Source: RHLJ01 sp965212165
GTDB taxonomy: Bacteria; Bacteroidota; Rhodothermia; Balneolales; Balneolaceae
Direction: 5' to 3'
NCBI GenBank assembly: GCA_965212165.1
Contig: OZ243096.1
Coordinates: forward strand, 2,046,001-2,110,000
DNA: 64,000 nucleotides
Part shown: positions 44,373 through 53,956 of the stretch, piece after piece
Numbering within the stretch: position 1 is the first letter of the stretch
Layout: each line of letters starts with the position of its first letter
Notes under the pieces: model-generated
What the model saw: the letters and a program-made list of their open reading frames with translations, nothing else
Databases searched by the model: none
What the model was told of the DNA's origin: nothing
Translations under genes and position numbers: made by a program

Positions 44373-45866
44373 ATGAATAAAGGAACAGTTGCCCAAGTAA
44401 TCGGACCTGTAGTTGATGTTGATTTTTCCGAAGGAACAACCCCATCTATCCTCAACGCATTAACTTTAAAAAATCCAACTGATGGATCAGCGCTCTATCT
44501 TGAAGTAGCACAACATCTTGGTGAAAACCGAGTTCGTACTATTGCTATGGATTCTACTGATGGATTAGTTAGAGGTATGGAAGTAGTTGATACTGGCCAA
44601 GCTATTGCAATGCCAGTAGGTGAAGACATTCGTGGTCGTCTTTTTAATGTAGTTGGCGAAGCAATCGATGGAATAACTGCTCCAGAAGGTAAAAGAAGTT
44701 ACCCAATTCACCGTGAAGCTCCTGCATTCGATCAGCTTGCAACATCAACAGAGATGTTAGAAACTGGTATTAAAGTAGTAGATTTACTTTGTCCATATGC
44801 GAAAGGTGGTAAAATTGGTTTATTTGGAGGTGCTGGTGTAGGTAAAACAGTACTCATTCAAGAATTGATTAACAACATTGCGAAGCAACATGGCGGACTT
44901 TCTGTATTCGCTGGTGTTGGCGAGCGTACTCGTGAAGGAAATGACCTTCTTCGAGAATTTATTGAGTCTGGGGTAATTAATTACGGTGATGAATTCAAAG
45001 AGTCTATGGAAAAAGGTGAATGGGACCTTTCAAAAGTAGATGAATCTAAACTTAAAGAATCTCAAGCAACACTTGTATTTGGTCAGATGAATGAGCCTCC
45101 AGGGGCGCGTGCTCGTGTAGCACTTTCTGGCTTAACAGTTGCTGAATACTTCCGTGATGAAGTATCCAGAGACATCCTCCTTTTTATTGATAATATTTTC
45201 CGATTTACTCAGGCTGGTTCTGAGGTATCTGCACTTCTTGGTCGTATGCCATCTGCTGTAGGGTATCAGCCAACATTAGCAACTGAAATGGGTGCAATGC
45301 AAGAGCGAATCACTTCAACTCAAAAAGGATCGATTACTTCTGTACAAGCTGTGTATGTACCAGCTGATGATTTGACCGATCCGGCGCCTGCAACAACATT
45401 TACTCACCTTGATGCAACTACTGTACTTAACCGTGCATTGACTCAAATTGGTATTTATCCTGCGGTTGATCCATTAGATTCTTCTTCACGTATTCTCGAT
45501 CCTAAAGTAGTAGGAGAGGAGCATTACAATACAGCACGTAGAGCAACAATTTTACTACAAAACTATAAAGATCTTCAGGATATCATTGCGATTCTTGGTA
45601 TGGATGAACTTTCTGATGAAGATAAATTGATTGTAAGTCGTGCACGTCGTGTACAACGTTTCTTCTCTCAACCATTCTTCGTTGCTGAGCAGTTTACAGG
45701 TGCTTCTGGAAAGTATGTTAAAATTGATGACACAGTTAAAGGTGTTAAAATGATAATTGATGGCGAATTAGACCATCTTCCTGAAAGTGCATTCTATATG
45801 GTTGGTAGTATCGAAGAAGCCATTGAAAAAGGCGAGAAGATGCGCGCTGAATCAGCAGAAGCTTAA
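44373..45866 (+). CDS. atpD: ATP synthase F1 subunit beta
   Basis: Catalytic subunit of F1. Walker A GGAGVGKT (152-159), the arginine-containing signature GERTREGNDL, QMNEPPGARAR, and the Walker B region LLFIDNIFRFTQAG. 497 residues. Compared with E. coli it has an insertion at about 202-229 (INYGDEFKESMEKGEWDLSK and onward), seen in Bacteroidota and related phyla; this is the main taxonomic evidence in the window. It is followed 11 bases later by atpC, and no other F1Fo gene is adjacent, so the operon is split. Confidence 0.98.
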   Translation: MNKGTVAQVIGPVVDVDFSEGTTPSILNALTLKNPTDGSALYLEVAQHLGENRVRTIAMDSTDGLVRGMEVVDTGQAIAMPVGEDIRGRLFNVVGEAIDGITAPEGKRSYPIHREAPAFDQLATSTEMLETGIKVVDLLCPYAKGGKIGLFGGAGVGKTVLIQELINNIAKQHGGLSVFAGVGERTREGNDLLREFIESGVINYGDEFKESMEKGEWDLSKVDESKLKESQATLVFGQMNEPPGARARVALSGLTVAEYFRDEVSRDILLFIDNIFRFTQAGSEVSALLGRMPSAVGYQPTLATEMGAMQERITSTQKGSITSVQAVYVPADDLTDPAPATTFTHLDATTVLNRALTQIGIYPAVDPLDSSSRILDPKVVGEEHYNTARRATILLQNYKDLQDIIAILGMDELSDEDKLIVSRARRVQRFFSQPFFVAEQFTGASGKYVKIDDTVKGVKMIIDGELDHLPESAFYMVGSIEEAIEKGEKMRAESAEA

Positions 45867-45877
45867 TAGGATTAATC

Positions 45878-46135
45878 ATGAGTACATTTAAAGCTCAAAT
45901 CTTAACTCCGAACGGTTCACTATTTGAAGGTGAAGTATCAGGTGTTCAAATGCCTGGTGCAATGGGTAGTTTTGAAGTAAAAGCAAATCACGCTCCTATT
46001 GTATCCGCTCTGGAAGAAGGATCTGTTTTAGTTCGTAAATCAGATGGTGATATTAATTATAATATCTCAGGTGGATTTGTAGAAGTGGCTAAGAATAAAC
46101 TTACTCTATTAGCTGAGTCGATAGTAGAAGATTAG
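45878..46135 (+). CDS. atpC: ATP synthase F1 subunit epsilon (short)
   Basis: 85 residues, consisting of just the N-terminal beta-sandwich domain: NGSLFEGEVSGVQMPGAMGSFEVKANHAP and GGFVEVAKNKLTLLAE. The usual C-terminal helical hairpin (about 50 residues, the part that inhibits ATP hydrolysis in many bacteria) is absent. This short form is common in Bacteroidota relatives. The gene is 11 bases after atpD and ends at a hairpin terminator shared with the convergent PBP gene. The start ATG at 45878 has AGGAT upstream. Confidence 0.93.
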   Translation: MSTFKAQILTPNGSLFEGEVSGVQMPGAMGSFEVKANHAPIVSALEEGSVLVRKSDGDINYNISGGFVEVAKNKLTLLAESIVED

Positions 46136-46162
46136 GATTTATTCAATACAGATTAGATTTTT

Positions 46163-46191
46163 AAAAGCCGATGTGATTAGCATCGGCTTTT
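46163..46191. terminator. Bidirectional intrinsic terminator
   Basis: AAAAGCCGATG pairs with CATCGGCTTTT (11 bp) around TGATTAG, followed by T's. Placed between convergent atpC (stop 46135) and the penicillin-binding protein (stop 46195). Confidence 0.9.
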
Positions 46192-46194
46192 TTA

Positions 46195-48531
46195 TTACCA
46201 CCCAATTCTTCCTCTGTTATTATCTCTTAATAACTCATTACGAGTAGCTTCTGGATCTTCGGGCATTACAAATCCAGGAGGTGGTGTAAAAGCATCATAT
46301 CCCCAATATGCATCTTTATCACTGGTTACTAAGTTTATAAAAGTACCTACAATTGGTAATGCCAATCGAGCGCCTTGACCGATATATGTGTTTTCTGGAA
46401 AGCGAATCTTTCTGTCGGAACCACCAACCCAGGCTCCCATAACTATATGTGGTGTCATTGCCATAAACCAATTATCAGAAGCATCTTGTGTAGTCCCTGT
46501 TTTGCCAGCAATATCTTGTCTAATGCCATATACATTTCTTAATCGAACTCCGGTTCCATTATAACCATCACCACCACGTATTACTCCCCTCATCATATCG
46601 ACCATTATGTAGGCAGTTTCTGGACTTATTACTTCTTGTTGGTATTCAGGATAATATTCAACTAACACATTTCCTTCTTTATCTTCAATACGAGTAATAG
46701 CAATAGGATCAATATGGACTCCAGCATTTGCAAATGTAGTATAAGCACTGGTTACTTCTAATAAACTTACCTCAGGGGTACCTAAAGCAATTGAAGGATA
46801 GGCAGGTGTATTACTCATATCTATTCCAAGATTAGAGGCCATTTGTTTAATCTTTCTAGCAGCTGGATCGAGTTCCCATAGTTTATTTGTTCCAGGGTAA
46901 CCAGCAATTTCAGGTAATAATCGAACAGTTACATTATTCAAACTTCGAGCAAGGGCTTGCCTTAATGGAACCATAATTGGACCACTTGGAACAGATTCAT
47001 CTTTTGGAGCCCAAACATTTCCTACTCTGTCGTAGTATTTAGTTGGATATTTTGAAAACTTATGATAAGGTTTAAAACCGTTATCAATTGCCACAGAATA
47101 AACGAACGGTTTAAATGTAGAACCAGCCTGTTTCCTGGATTGGTAAACATGATCGTATTGAACACTTCCATAATTAGATCCACCAACCCATGCAAGAACA
47201 TTTCCATTAGAAGGGTCAATTGCCACAAAACCTGACTCAAGTCTCGTTTTTGATTTCAAGACTGAGTCAACAAATAATGAATCCATTTTTAGGCTATCAA
47301 GAACAACTTTTCTAATAGTGGTATTATAATTTTGAAAACCATTTTTATATTCATCGGTCTCTTCCAAAAAACTATCTTTAAAAGAAGGAAATTCTTCCCA
47401 AAGTTTGTCCATGTAAATGCCACTTCCCGTAGTTGTCCACTCTTTTACATAAATCTGTTGAAGAGAGTCCAATTTAATTTTAACGGATCTCTCAGCATGT
47501 TTTTGAAGTTTAGAATCTATTGTAGTATAGATTACTAGTCCATCTGTATATAAATCGTAACCATTTTCTTCAGCCCATCCTGTAACACGTTGTCTTACAT
47601 ATTCCCCAAAATATCTACTTACTCTTCCTGCCTTAGAAGGTGGTTGATAATCAAGTTCAATAGGTGCAGCTTGGAGTTGTGAAGTAGTTTGAGTATCTAT
47701 AAAACCTCTTCTATTCATGAGCAGAAGCACAAGGTTTCTTCGCTCTTGAGATCTTTCTGCTCTAATTCTTGGGTTATATGCATAAATTGCATTTAATGAG
47801 CCAACCAATGTAGCTGCTTCAGAAATATTTAAGTCCTTTGCTGATTTATTAAAGTGAGTTCGAGATGCTGCTTCAATTCCAAACGCACTGTTTGGATACT
47901 CAACCGTATTTAAGTACATCTCAATAATTTCACGTTTTGTGTAATTACGTTCGATTTCAACTGCTGTAATCATTTCACGAAATTTTCTGGAAATAGAAAA
48001 AGCTAATCCAATTTCTTTATACAAATTTCTTGCAAGTTGCTGGCTTAAGGTTGAACCACCTTGTGGATTTCCAGTTAAAATATGATATGGAATAGCTAAC
48101 GTTCTAATCATATCCATTCCCCAGTGATCGAAGAAACGATGATCTTCTGTTGCTACTAAGGCGTCAATTACATGCGGGGAAATATTGTCAAAAGTAGCCC
48201 ATGTTCGATTTTCTGTAAAATATTTATCGAGAACAACGCCATCTCTACTACGAACTTCAGTTGCAATAGCTGTTTCTGGGTTTTCTAATTGCTCAATAGA
48301 AGGTAATCCCTGAACTAAAAAATAGACATAGCCTGAAGCGATAAACAATGAGATTAGAACAAAGAGTAAGGAACTAAAAATAATTTTTTTGTTCAGATTA
48401 GATTTTGAGGGTTTTTTAATTGGTGATCTGGGCTCTTCAGGCGTATTTTTTTCAGATAGAATTCTCTTGCGATATTCAGGATCATTGAAGTATCGGTGAT
48501 GATCTATTGGATTTTTATCTGAATTACTCAT
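46195..48531 (-). CDS. Bifunctional class A penicillin-binding protein (PBP1A)
   Basis: Peptidoglycan glycosyltransferase plus transpeptidase, 778 residues. Cytoplasmic tail 1-48, one TM helix about 49-73, GT51 domain with catalytic Glu in ATEDHRFFDHWG (Glu129) and GGSTLSQQLARNLY; transpeptidase SxxK is in AGSTFKPF (catalytic Ser), SxN in RSLNN, and KTG in GKTGTTQDASDNWF. It builds the cell wall, anchored in the inner membrane. The last gene of the minus-strand set polyprenyl synthase-LpxH-PBP, starting 12 bases after the LpxH-like gene. Confidence 0.96.
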   Translation of the reverse strand: MSNSDKNPIDHHRYFNDPEYRKRILSEKNTPEEPRSPIKKPSKSNLNKKIIFSSLLFVLISLFIASGYVYFLVQGLPSIEQLENPETAIATEVRSRDGVVLDKYFTENRTWATFDNISPHVIDALVATEDHRFFDHWGMDMIRTLAIPYHILTGNPQGGSTLSQQLARNLYKEIGLAFSISRKFREMITAVEIERNYTKREIIEMYLNTVEYPNSAFGIEAASRTHFNKSAKDLNISEAATLVGSLNAIYAYNPRIRAERSQERRNLVLLLMNRRGFIDTQTTSQLQAAPIELDYQPPSKAGRVSRYFGEYVRQRVTGWAEENGYDLYTDGLVIYTTIDSKLQKHAERSVKIKLDSLQQIYVKEWTTTGSGIYMDKLWEEFPSFKDSFLEETDEYKNGFQNYNTTIRKVVLDSLKMDSLFVDSVLKSKTRLESGFVAIDPSNGNVLAWVGGSNYGSVQYDHVYQSRKQAGSTFKPFVYSVAIDNGFKPYHKFSKYPTKYYDRVGNVWAPKDESVPSGPIMVPLRQALARSLNNVTVRLLPEIAGYPGTNKLWELDPAARKIKQMASNLGIDMSNTPAYPSIALGTPEVSLLEVTSAYTTFANAGVHIDPIAITRIEDKEGNVLVEYYPEYQQEVISPETAYIMVDMMRGVIRGGDGYNGTGVRLRNVYGIRQDIAGKTGTTQDASDNWFMAMTPHIVMGAWVGGSDRKIRFPENTYIGQGARLALPIVGTFINLVTSDKDAYWGYDAFTPPPGFVMPEDPEATRNELLRDNNRGRIGW

Positions 48532-48543
48532 TATTTGGATTAA

Positions 48544-49308
48544 TTAAGACTGATAAGTTACAAAATCTTTAGTTTCTTCTCGCCAGATAACGAGTTCAAA
48601 CTGATTATTAATATATCGGACCAATGTTCCGTGTTCAAAGAATGTACCAAGGTTTATATACCTTCCATTCGAAAAAGTTTCCTTTCGAGGAATATGGTCA
48701 TGTCCACACAATACAATATCGACCTCATTTGAGTTGAGAATAGTTTTTGCATGATTATTCAATGGTACTGGGTTACTATGATTTCTCTTCCGGGTTAGGT
48801 TTGAGAAGCCTTTCATTATACCTATCCCAATATGAGGTGGGAATATTTTTTGATAATAAGTGGTAAACAAAGGGTTTCTCAAAATATTATGGAATGTAGG
48901 TCGAAGAAAATCGTTTCGCTCACCAACCTGTCCATCTCCATGCATAATTAAAACATTTGATTTTTCAATTGTAATAATTCTGAATTTTGTCTCAACACTA
49001 AATCCACGATCTCTAAAATGTCCAAAGGTCCAATTATCGTGATTTCCAGTTACATATATTGCAGGGGTGACAGCTCGATTATACTCTTCAAATTTATCAA
49101 GTACCGCTTTGCCAATTTCCGGGATGAATTTTGTACTAGGATACTCCATCCAATAGTCAAATAAGTCACCTAGTACATATAATTTTGCCTTTTCTTGAAT
49201 TGCATAATCTATCAACGCAATTAATCTTTGTTCGATCTCTACCTGTTTTTCAAATGAAAATGCTCCAAGATGAACATCAGAAATAAAAAGGTGTTCGTTA
49301 AGCGACAT
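48544..49308 (-). CDS. lpxH: UDP-2,3-diacylglucosamine diphosphatase (LpxH-like)
   Basis: Calcineurin-like metallophosphoesterase, 254 residues. Metal ligand motifs: SDVHLGA, GDLFDYW, VTGNHDNW, LIMHGDGQ, VLCGHDHIPR. The dense pattern GDLFDYWMEYP and the following region match LpxH, which cleaves UDP-diacylglucosamine to lipid X in lipid A synthesis. A related phosphatase with another substrate is possible, since this fold is common. Its start lies five bases downstream of the polyprenyl synthase stop and its stop is 12 bases before the PBP gene, so it belongs to an envelope operon. Confidence 0.88.
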   Translation of the reverse strand: MSLNEHLFISDVHLGAFSFEKQVEIEQRLIALIDYAIQEKAKLYVLGDLFDYWMEYPSTKFIPEIGKAVLDKFEEYNRAVTPAIYVTGNHDNWTFGHFRDRGFSVETKFRIITIEKSNVLIMHGDGQVGERNDFLRPTFHNILRNPLFTTYYQKIFPPHIGIGIMKGFSNLTRKRNHSNPVPLNNHAKTILNSNEVDIVLCGHDHIPRKETFSNGRYINLGTFFEHGTLVRYINNQFELVIWREETKDFVTYQS

Positions 49309-49313
49309 TCAGT

Positions 49314-50336
49314 TTATTTCTTTCTAGTAATAATGTAATGGATTAAGTCGACGAAGTCTTGAGTATGCGATGAATATGGAACTTTCTCTAAGCCAGAAAT
49401 GGCTTGGTTGGCATAGTCATACATTACATTTTTTGCATATTCCATTCCGCCTTTTTCATGAACAAAATTGACTATTGTATCCACATTCTTACTTGTTTTC
49501 TTTCTCTTTTTCATTAAAGCTCTAATATGTGATGCTTCTTTGCTTGAGGCATGCTCCATTGCTTTAATAAGTGGTAAAGTGACCTTGCGCTCTTGAATGT
49601 CGTTTCGAGTTGGTTTTCCAATATCATACATCCCGTAATCGAATAAATCATCACGAATTTGAAATGCAATTCCAATACACATACCAATTTCACGAAGTAA
49701 TTCGTGCATCTTAGGATCATCCGTAGCTGAAGTTGCACCACATTCACAGCAAGTAGAAATTAAGCTAGCAGTTTTTTCAGAGATGATTTGGAAATAACGC
49801 TCCTCAGTCATATTGAAAAGACCGGCTGTCTTTAATTGCCTTAGCTCGCCTTCACTCATTTTCTGAACAGCTTTAGATTGTACTTTTAGAAGTTGATGTT
49901 CTTCATTTTCAAGTGCAATTAATAGACCTTTTGATAGAAGATAATCGCCTAATAAAATACCTGCTTTATTGTGCCATATTTTATTAATACTTACAAACCC
50001 TCTTCGGGAATTTGCATCATCTACAACATCATCATGAATTAAGGTTGCAGTATGCAAAAGTTCAATCATTGTGGCTGCAATATGAGTACGTTTAGAAATT
50101 CCCCCAAAAAGATTTGCGCTCATAAAAACAAGAGTGGGACGTAGTTCCTTTCCTTTTTGTTTTAATAAATAGCTTATAATTTGGTCTAAAAGAAAAACAT
50201 CTGATTTGATGGTTTTTTTAAAAAACGATCTAAATTCGGCTAGATAGAGCGATACAGGCTCTGTTATTTCCTTTAGAGATTTTCTTGTTACCGATTCGGA
50301 ATTAATTCTTTCTAGTTCTACACTATCAATCATCAA
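49314..50336 (-). CDS. Polyprenyl (octaprenyl-type) diphosphate synthase
   Basis: Trans-isoprenyl chain elongation enzyme, 340 residues. First aspartate-rich motif LIHDDVVDDANSRRG (around residues 96-110), second QIRDDLFDYG (around 226-235); GKELRP substrate site near 55. It makes the long side chain of menaquinone or another quinone, or a long-chain lipid carrier. The residues upstream of the first motif that set chain length were not assigned. First gene of the envelope operon, facing pfkA across 103 bases. Confidence 0.92.
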   Translation of the reverse strand: MMIDSVELERINSESVTRKSLKEITEPVSLYLAEFRSFFKKTIKSDVFLLDQIISYLLKQKGKELRPTLVFMSANLFGGISKRTHIAATMIELLHTATLIHDDVVDDANSRRGFVSINKIWHNKAGILLGDYLLSKGLLIALENEEHQLLKVQSKAVQKMSEGELRQLKTAGLFNMTEERYFQIISEKTASLISTCCECGATSATDDPKMHELLREIGMCIGIAFQIRDDLFDYGMYDIGKPTRNDIQERKVTLPLIKAMEHASSKEASHIRALMKKRKKTSKNVDTIVNFVHEKGGMEYAKNVMYDYANQAISGLEKVPYSSHTQDFVDLIHYIITRKK

Positions 50337-50439
50337 AAAGTGTTCAAATTTTCTTAAACTTATAGACCCTTAAATTTAGTTAATATCCTTAACAAATATT
50401 TAAGGCTTATTCTCACTCAACTCATACATAAATATATTC

Positions 50440-51429
50440 ATGATCGATCAAGTGCCTGAAATAAAGACTATTGCAGTATTAACAAGTGGAGGGGATTCTC
50501 CAGGTATGAACGCTGCAGTGCGAGCTGTTGTGCGCGCTGCTTCAGCTTATAATATCGAAATATATGCTGTTTTCCACGGTTATCAAGGCTTAATTGAAGG
50601 AGAATTTGAAAAGGTTGATTCTAATTTTGTATCAAATATAATTCAAAGAGGTGGTACCATTTTAAAGTCTGCGAGATCTCTTGAATTTAGGACTGAAGAA
50701 GGCAGAAAAAAGGCAGCAAAAAATCTGAAAGATAGAAATATTGATGCTTTAGTTGTAATTGGTGGAGATGGAACATTTACAGGATCAAATATTCTTAGTC
50801 AAGAACATGGAGTAAATGTTGTAGGAATACCGGGTACTATTGACAATGATATAATTGGAACGGATGAGACTATTGGATACGATACAGCATTAAATACCGC
50901 TTTGGAAGCTATCGATAAAATTCGCGATACAGCTGATGCTCATGAGCGAATGTTTTTAGTGGAAGTTATGGGAAGGGATACTGGCTTTATAGCATTAGAA
51001 ACTGCGATTGCCTGTGGTGCTGAATTGGCACTTCTTCCAGAAGAATTACAAGATATAAATGAGATTAAATCTCAGCTCAAAAACATGCTTAAAGAGCAAA
51101 AGAGAAGTAGTGTAGTTGTAGTTGCTGAAGGTGATGAAACAGGTGGAGCTCTTAAACTTGCAGAAAAAATTAAGGATGATTTCCAACAATATGACATGAA
51201 AGTATGTATTCTTGGACATATACAAAGAGGTGGATCGCCATCTGCTCATGATCGAGTTCTTGCAAGCAGACTTGGAGCCGCGGCTGTTAAAGTTCTGTTA
51301 GAAGGTCACAGTGAAATAATGGTGGGTATTGTAAATAATGCCTTAAAAATTACTCCTATGAGAGTGGCTGTTTCTAAGAAAAAGAATTTAGATTATGCTT
51401 TAATAGAACTAGCAAAATTACTACGATAA
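50440..51429 (+). CDS. pfkA: ATP-dependent 6-phosphofructokinase
   Basis: Phosphorylates fructose 6-phosphate in glycolysis. TSGGDSPGMNAAVRA at the start, VVIGGDGTFTGS, and GIPGTIDNDIIGTD. Gly in GGDG and Gly in PGTID are the residues that mark ATP use; pyrophosphate-dependent enzymes have Asp and Lys there. HIQRGGSPSAHDR is also present. 329 residues, as in bacterial type A enzymes. Glucose-6-phosphate isomerase follows after 15 bases, giving a small glycolysis operon with a deoxynucleoside kinase third. Confidence 0.96.
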   Translation: MIDQVPEIKTIAVLTSGGDSPGMNAAVRAVVRAASAYNIEIYAVFHGYQGLIEGEFEKVDSNFVSNIIQRGGTILKSARSLEFRTEEGRKKAAKNLKDRNIDALVVIGGDGTFTGSNILSQEHGVNVVGIPGTIDNDIIGTDETIGYDTALNTALEAIDKIRDTADAHERMFLVEVMGRDTGFIALETAIACGAELALLPEELQDINEIKSQLKNMLKEQKRSSVVVVAEGDETGGALKLAEKIKDDFQQYDMKVCILGHIQRGGSPSAHDRVLASRLGAAAVKVLLEGHSEIMVGIVNNALKITPMRVAVSKKKNLDYALIELAKLLR

Positions 51430-51444
51430 TAAAAGAGATTTAAA

Positions 51445-52737
51445 ATGATTAATTGTGATATAAGAATAGCTCGTTCTTTTCTAAACGATGAAGTTTACAT
51501 CAGATCAAGATCAAAAGCTGATATTGGCTTACATCAACTTCAAACAAAAACAGGCCCAGGTTCAGAATGGTTAGGGTGGAGAGATATTCTCGCAAACCCA
51601 AACGACGCAGAGCTTGAAGAGATAGTTCAATTAGCCGAAGCAATTAGAGCAAAAGCAGACATTTTTATTGTTTGCGGTATTGGTGGATCGTATTTAGGTG
51701 CTAAAGCCGTAATTGATGCACTTGGCCCTCATTTTAAGCGTAATGGACCAGAAATTGTTTATGCTGGTCATCACATGGGAGGTAAGTACTTAAATGAACT
51801 TTTAGAGTACTTAAAGGCTCCAAAATCGGATGGTTCTTCTAAAAATATTTATCTTAATGTGATATCTAAGTCAGGATCAACTTTAGAGCCCGCTCTTTCG
51901 TTTAGAGCGATTAGAGAAGTGATGGAGGAACTTTATCCTGAAGATGTATCATCTCGTATTATATGTACTACAAGCAATGAAGGTGGGATTCTAAATCCAC
52001 AAATCGAAGCTAAGAAGTATAAAAAATTTATTATTCCAGATGATGTTGGAGGTCGCTTTTCAGTTCTTACACCAGTAGGTTTATTTCCAATTGCTGTTGC
52101 AGGAATTGATGTTAAAACTCTTTTTTATGGTGCTGTTTCTGCGTATCAAAAATATGAAGATGATGCAGAAGATATTCTTGAATACGCAACACTTCGTAAT
52201 GCATTACATGAAGAGGGTAAGACAATAGATGTATTTGCTTGTTTTGAACCAGAATTGGCTTCGTTAGGCGGTTGGATTCAACAATTACTTGGTGAGAGTG
52301 AAGGTAAGGAAGGACAAGGTATATTTCCTGCAGTTGCATCATATTCTACCGATTTACATAGTTTGGGTCAATTTATTCAGCAAGGTCAAAGAAGCGTGAT
52401 GGAGACATTTATCATAGTGGAAAAAGCTTTTTCTAAACTTGCTGTTACAAAAATTAGTGGTGATGATGATAAACTGAATTATCTTGCAGGTAAATCGTTT
52501 CATGAAATAAATAGTAATGCTAGGCTTGGAACTACAGAAGCCCATCAAGAAGGAGATGTTCCAATCATAAATATCACTATTAAAGCTTTGAATGAGGAAA
52601 ATATTGGAGCATTGATTTACTTTTTTGAACTATTAACAGGTGTTTTTGTATATAGTCTTGGTGTGAATCCATTCAATCAACCAGGTGTTGAAGAGTATAA
52701 AAAAGCGATGTATCGCTTACTAGGAAAAGAAGGGTAA
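51445..52737 (+). CDS. pgi: Glucose-6-phosphate isomerase
   Basis: Interconverts glucose and fructose 6-phosphates. Motifs: CGIGGSYLGAKAVIDAL, SKSGSTLEPALSFR near residue 130, the catalytic Glu region LLGESEGKEGQGIFPA and the C-terminal GVNPFNQPGVEEYKK. 430 residues, the compact bacterial form. It lies between pfkA (15 bases) and the deoxynucleoside kinase (8 bases), so the three are almost surely cotranscribed. Confidence 0.96.
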   Translation: MINCDIRIARSFLNDEVYIRSRSKADIGLHQLQTKTGPGSEWLGWRDILANPNDAELEEIVQLAEAIRAKADIFIVCGIGGSYLGAKAVIDALGPHFKRNGPEIVYAGHHMGGKYLNELLEYLKAPKSDGSSKNIYLNVISKSGSTLEPALSFRAIREVMEELYPEDVSSRIICTTSNEGGILNPQIEAKKYKKFIIPDDVGGRFSVLTPVGLFPIAVAGIDVKTLFYGAVSAYQKYEDDAEDILEYATLRNALHEEGKTIDVFACFEPELASLGGWIQQLLGESEGKEGQGIFPAVASYSTDLHSLGQFIQQGQRSVMETFIIVEKAFSKLAVTKISGDDDKLNYLAGKSFHEINSNARLGTTEAHQEGDVPIINITIKALNEENIGALIYFFELLTGVFVYSLGVNPFNQPGVEEYKKAMYRLLGKEG

Positions 52738-52745
52738 TAAATATT

Positions 52746-53381
52746 GTGGAAGAAAAGAAAGACTCAAAATATATAGCAGTTGCAGGTAATATTGGAGCAG
52801 GTAAGTCTTCATTAACTGGATTACTATCCAAACATTTTTCATGGGAAGCTTTTTATGAATCTGTTGAGGATAATCCTTACTTAGCAGATTTCTATGAAGA
52901 TATGCTCCGGTGGAGTTTTAATTTGCAGATATATTTTCTTTCTAGCAGGTTTAGGCACCAAAAAGACATGCTTGAAAAGGATATTAGTCTAATTCAAGAT
53001 CGAACTATCTATGAAGATGTTGAGATATTTGCAAAAAATCTTCATGAGATGAACTTAATGAGTGATAGAGATTTTGCAAACTATGAAGCGCTTTTTCATG
53101 AAATGAGTAACTACCTACGTCCTCCTGATCTTTTAATTTATCTTCGCGCACAGGTTCCAACACTTGTAAAGCAAATACAGCAACGTGGAAGGGATTATGA
53201 AAATACAATTCGTATTGATTATTTAGAGAAACTAAATCGGTTATACGAAGACTGGATCGACCGATATCCTTATGAAAAGCTCATAATTGATACTGATGAC
53301 CTTGATTTTGTAAATGATCCAGAAGATTTAGGTAAGGTTATTGGCTTAATAGAGCAGAGACTCTATGGTTTGTTTAATTGA
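52746..53381 (+). CDS. Deoxynucleoside kinase (dAdo/dGuo kinase type)
   Basis: 211-residue salvage enzyme that phosphorylates deoxynucleosides. P-loop AVAGNIGAGKSS at 12-23, the ESVEDNPYLADFYED substrate motif near 39-53, IQDRTIYEDVEIFA, and the LID region QRGRDYENTI. It starts with GTG at 52746, eight bases after the pgi stop. The coupling with glycolysis genes has no obvious meaning beyond shared transcription. The specific nucleoside is not determinable by eye. Confidence 0.92.
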   Translation: MEEKKDSKYIAVAGNIGAGKSSLTGLLSKHFSWEAFYESVEDNPYLADFYEDMLRWSFNLQIYFLSSRFRHQKDMLEKDISLIQDRTIYEDVEIFAKNLHEMNLMSDRDFANYEALFHEMSNYLRPPDLLIYLRAQVPTLVKQIQQRGRDYENTIRIDYLEKLNRLYEDWIDRYPYEKLIIDTDDLDFVNDPEDLGKVIGLIEQRLYGLFN

Positions 53382-53421
53382 TTGTACTACAATTGTAATA
53401 TCCTTATCTTTATCAGCTGTT

Positions 53422-53427
53422 AAGGAG
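53422..53427 (+). promoter_or_regulatory. Strong Shine-Dalgarno of the DUF177 gene
   Basis: AAGGAG seven bases before the ATG at 53435, among the clearest in the window. It fixes the start and shows that this lineage does use SD-guided initiation, since acpP (AAGGA, 57851-57855) has one too. Confidence 0.8.
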
Positions 53428-53434
53428 ACAAGTA

Positions 53435-53941
53435 ATGTTTAAGTTTAAGATCTTTGAAATTCCAGAAGGAAAAAGTGAGCGTAAGCTTCAGCTAAATGCT
53501 GAAGATCTCGATTTAGGTGAGGTCAAATTAAAGACCGGAACTATAGATATCGAGTTTAATCGAGCGTTACACTTTATCCAAACTAAATTAACTATCAACA
53601 TAGTTGTTAAGTTAATTTGTGATCGTTCGTTAGATGAATTTGATTTTGATATAATTCAGAATTATGAAATCCTCTTTAAAGAAGAAAAGATAGAGGAATC
53701 AGCTGACGATAATGGATCAATTAGGAATATGGATATTTCATCACAACAAATAAACATTGAGCAAGATGTGTTAGACACAATTCTTGTTAGTCTTCCAGCA
53801 AAGAAATTACATCCCCGTTTTTTGGACGAAGATGGCAACCCAATTGATTTTTTAAACCAACGTTTTGGTGAAAATGATGAAGATCATGAAGGTGATGCGA
53901 TCGATCCTAGATGGGAAGCATTGAAAGATTTAAAGAAATAA
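53435..53941 (+). CDS. DUF177 (YceD-like) protein
   Basis: 168 residues. The pattern with an N-terminal strand region, IKLICDRSLDEF-like VVKLICDRSLDEFD at about 60-75 and the LDEDGNPIDF end matches the DUF177/YceD family, which is nearly always next to rpmF and is thought to have a role in 23S rRNA or large-subunit biogenesis. The usual first Cys of the C-x(n)-C pattern of this family is seen in LICDRS, but the second Cys is missing. 15 bases separate it from rpmF. It heads the ribosome-fatty acid gene run. Confidence 0.85.
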   Translation: MFKFKIFEIPEGKSERKLQLNAEDLDLGEVKLKTGTIDIEFNRALHFIQTKLTINIVVKLICDRSLDEFDFDIIQNYEILFKEEKIEESADDNGSIRNMDISSQQINIEQDVLDTILVSLPAKKLHPRFLDEDGNPIDFLNQRFGENDEDHEGDAIDPRWEALKDLKK

Positions 53942-53956
53942 TACAAAGGTAGATTA

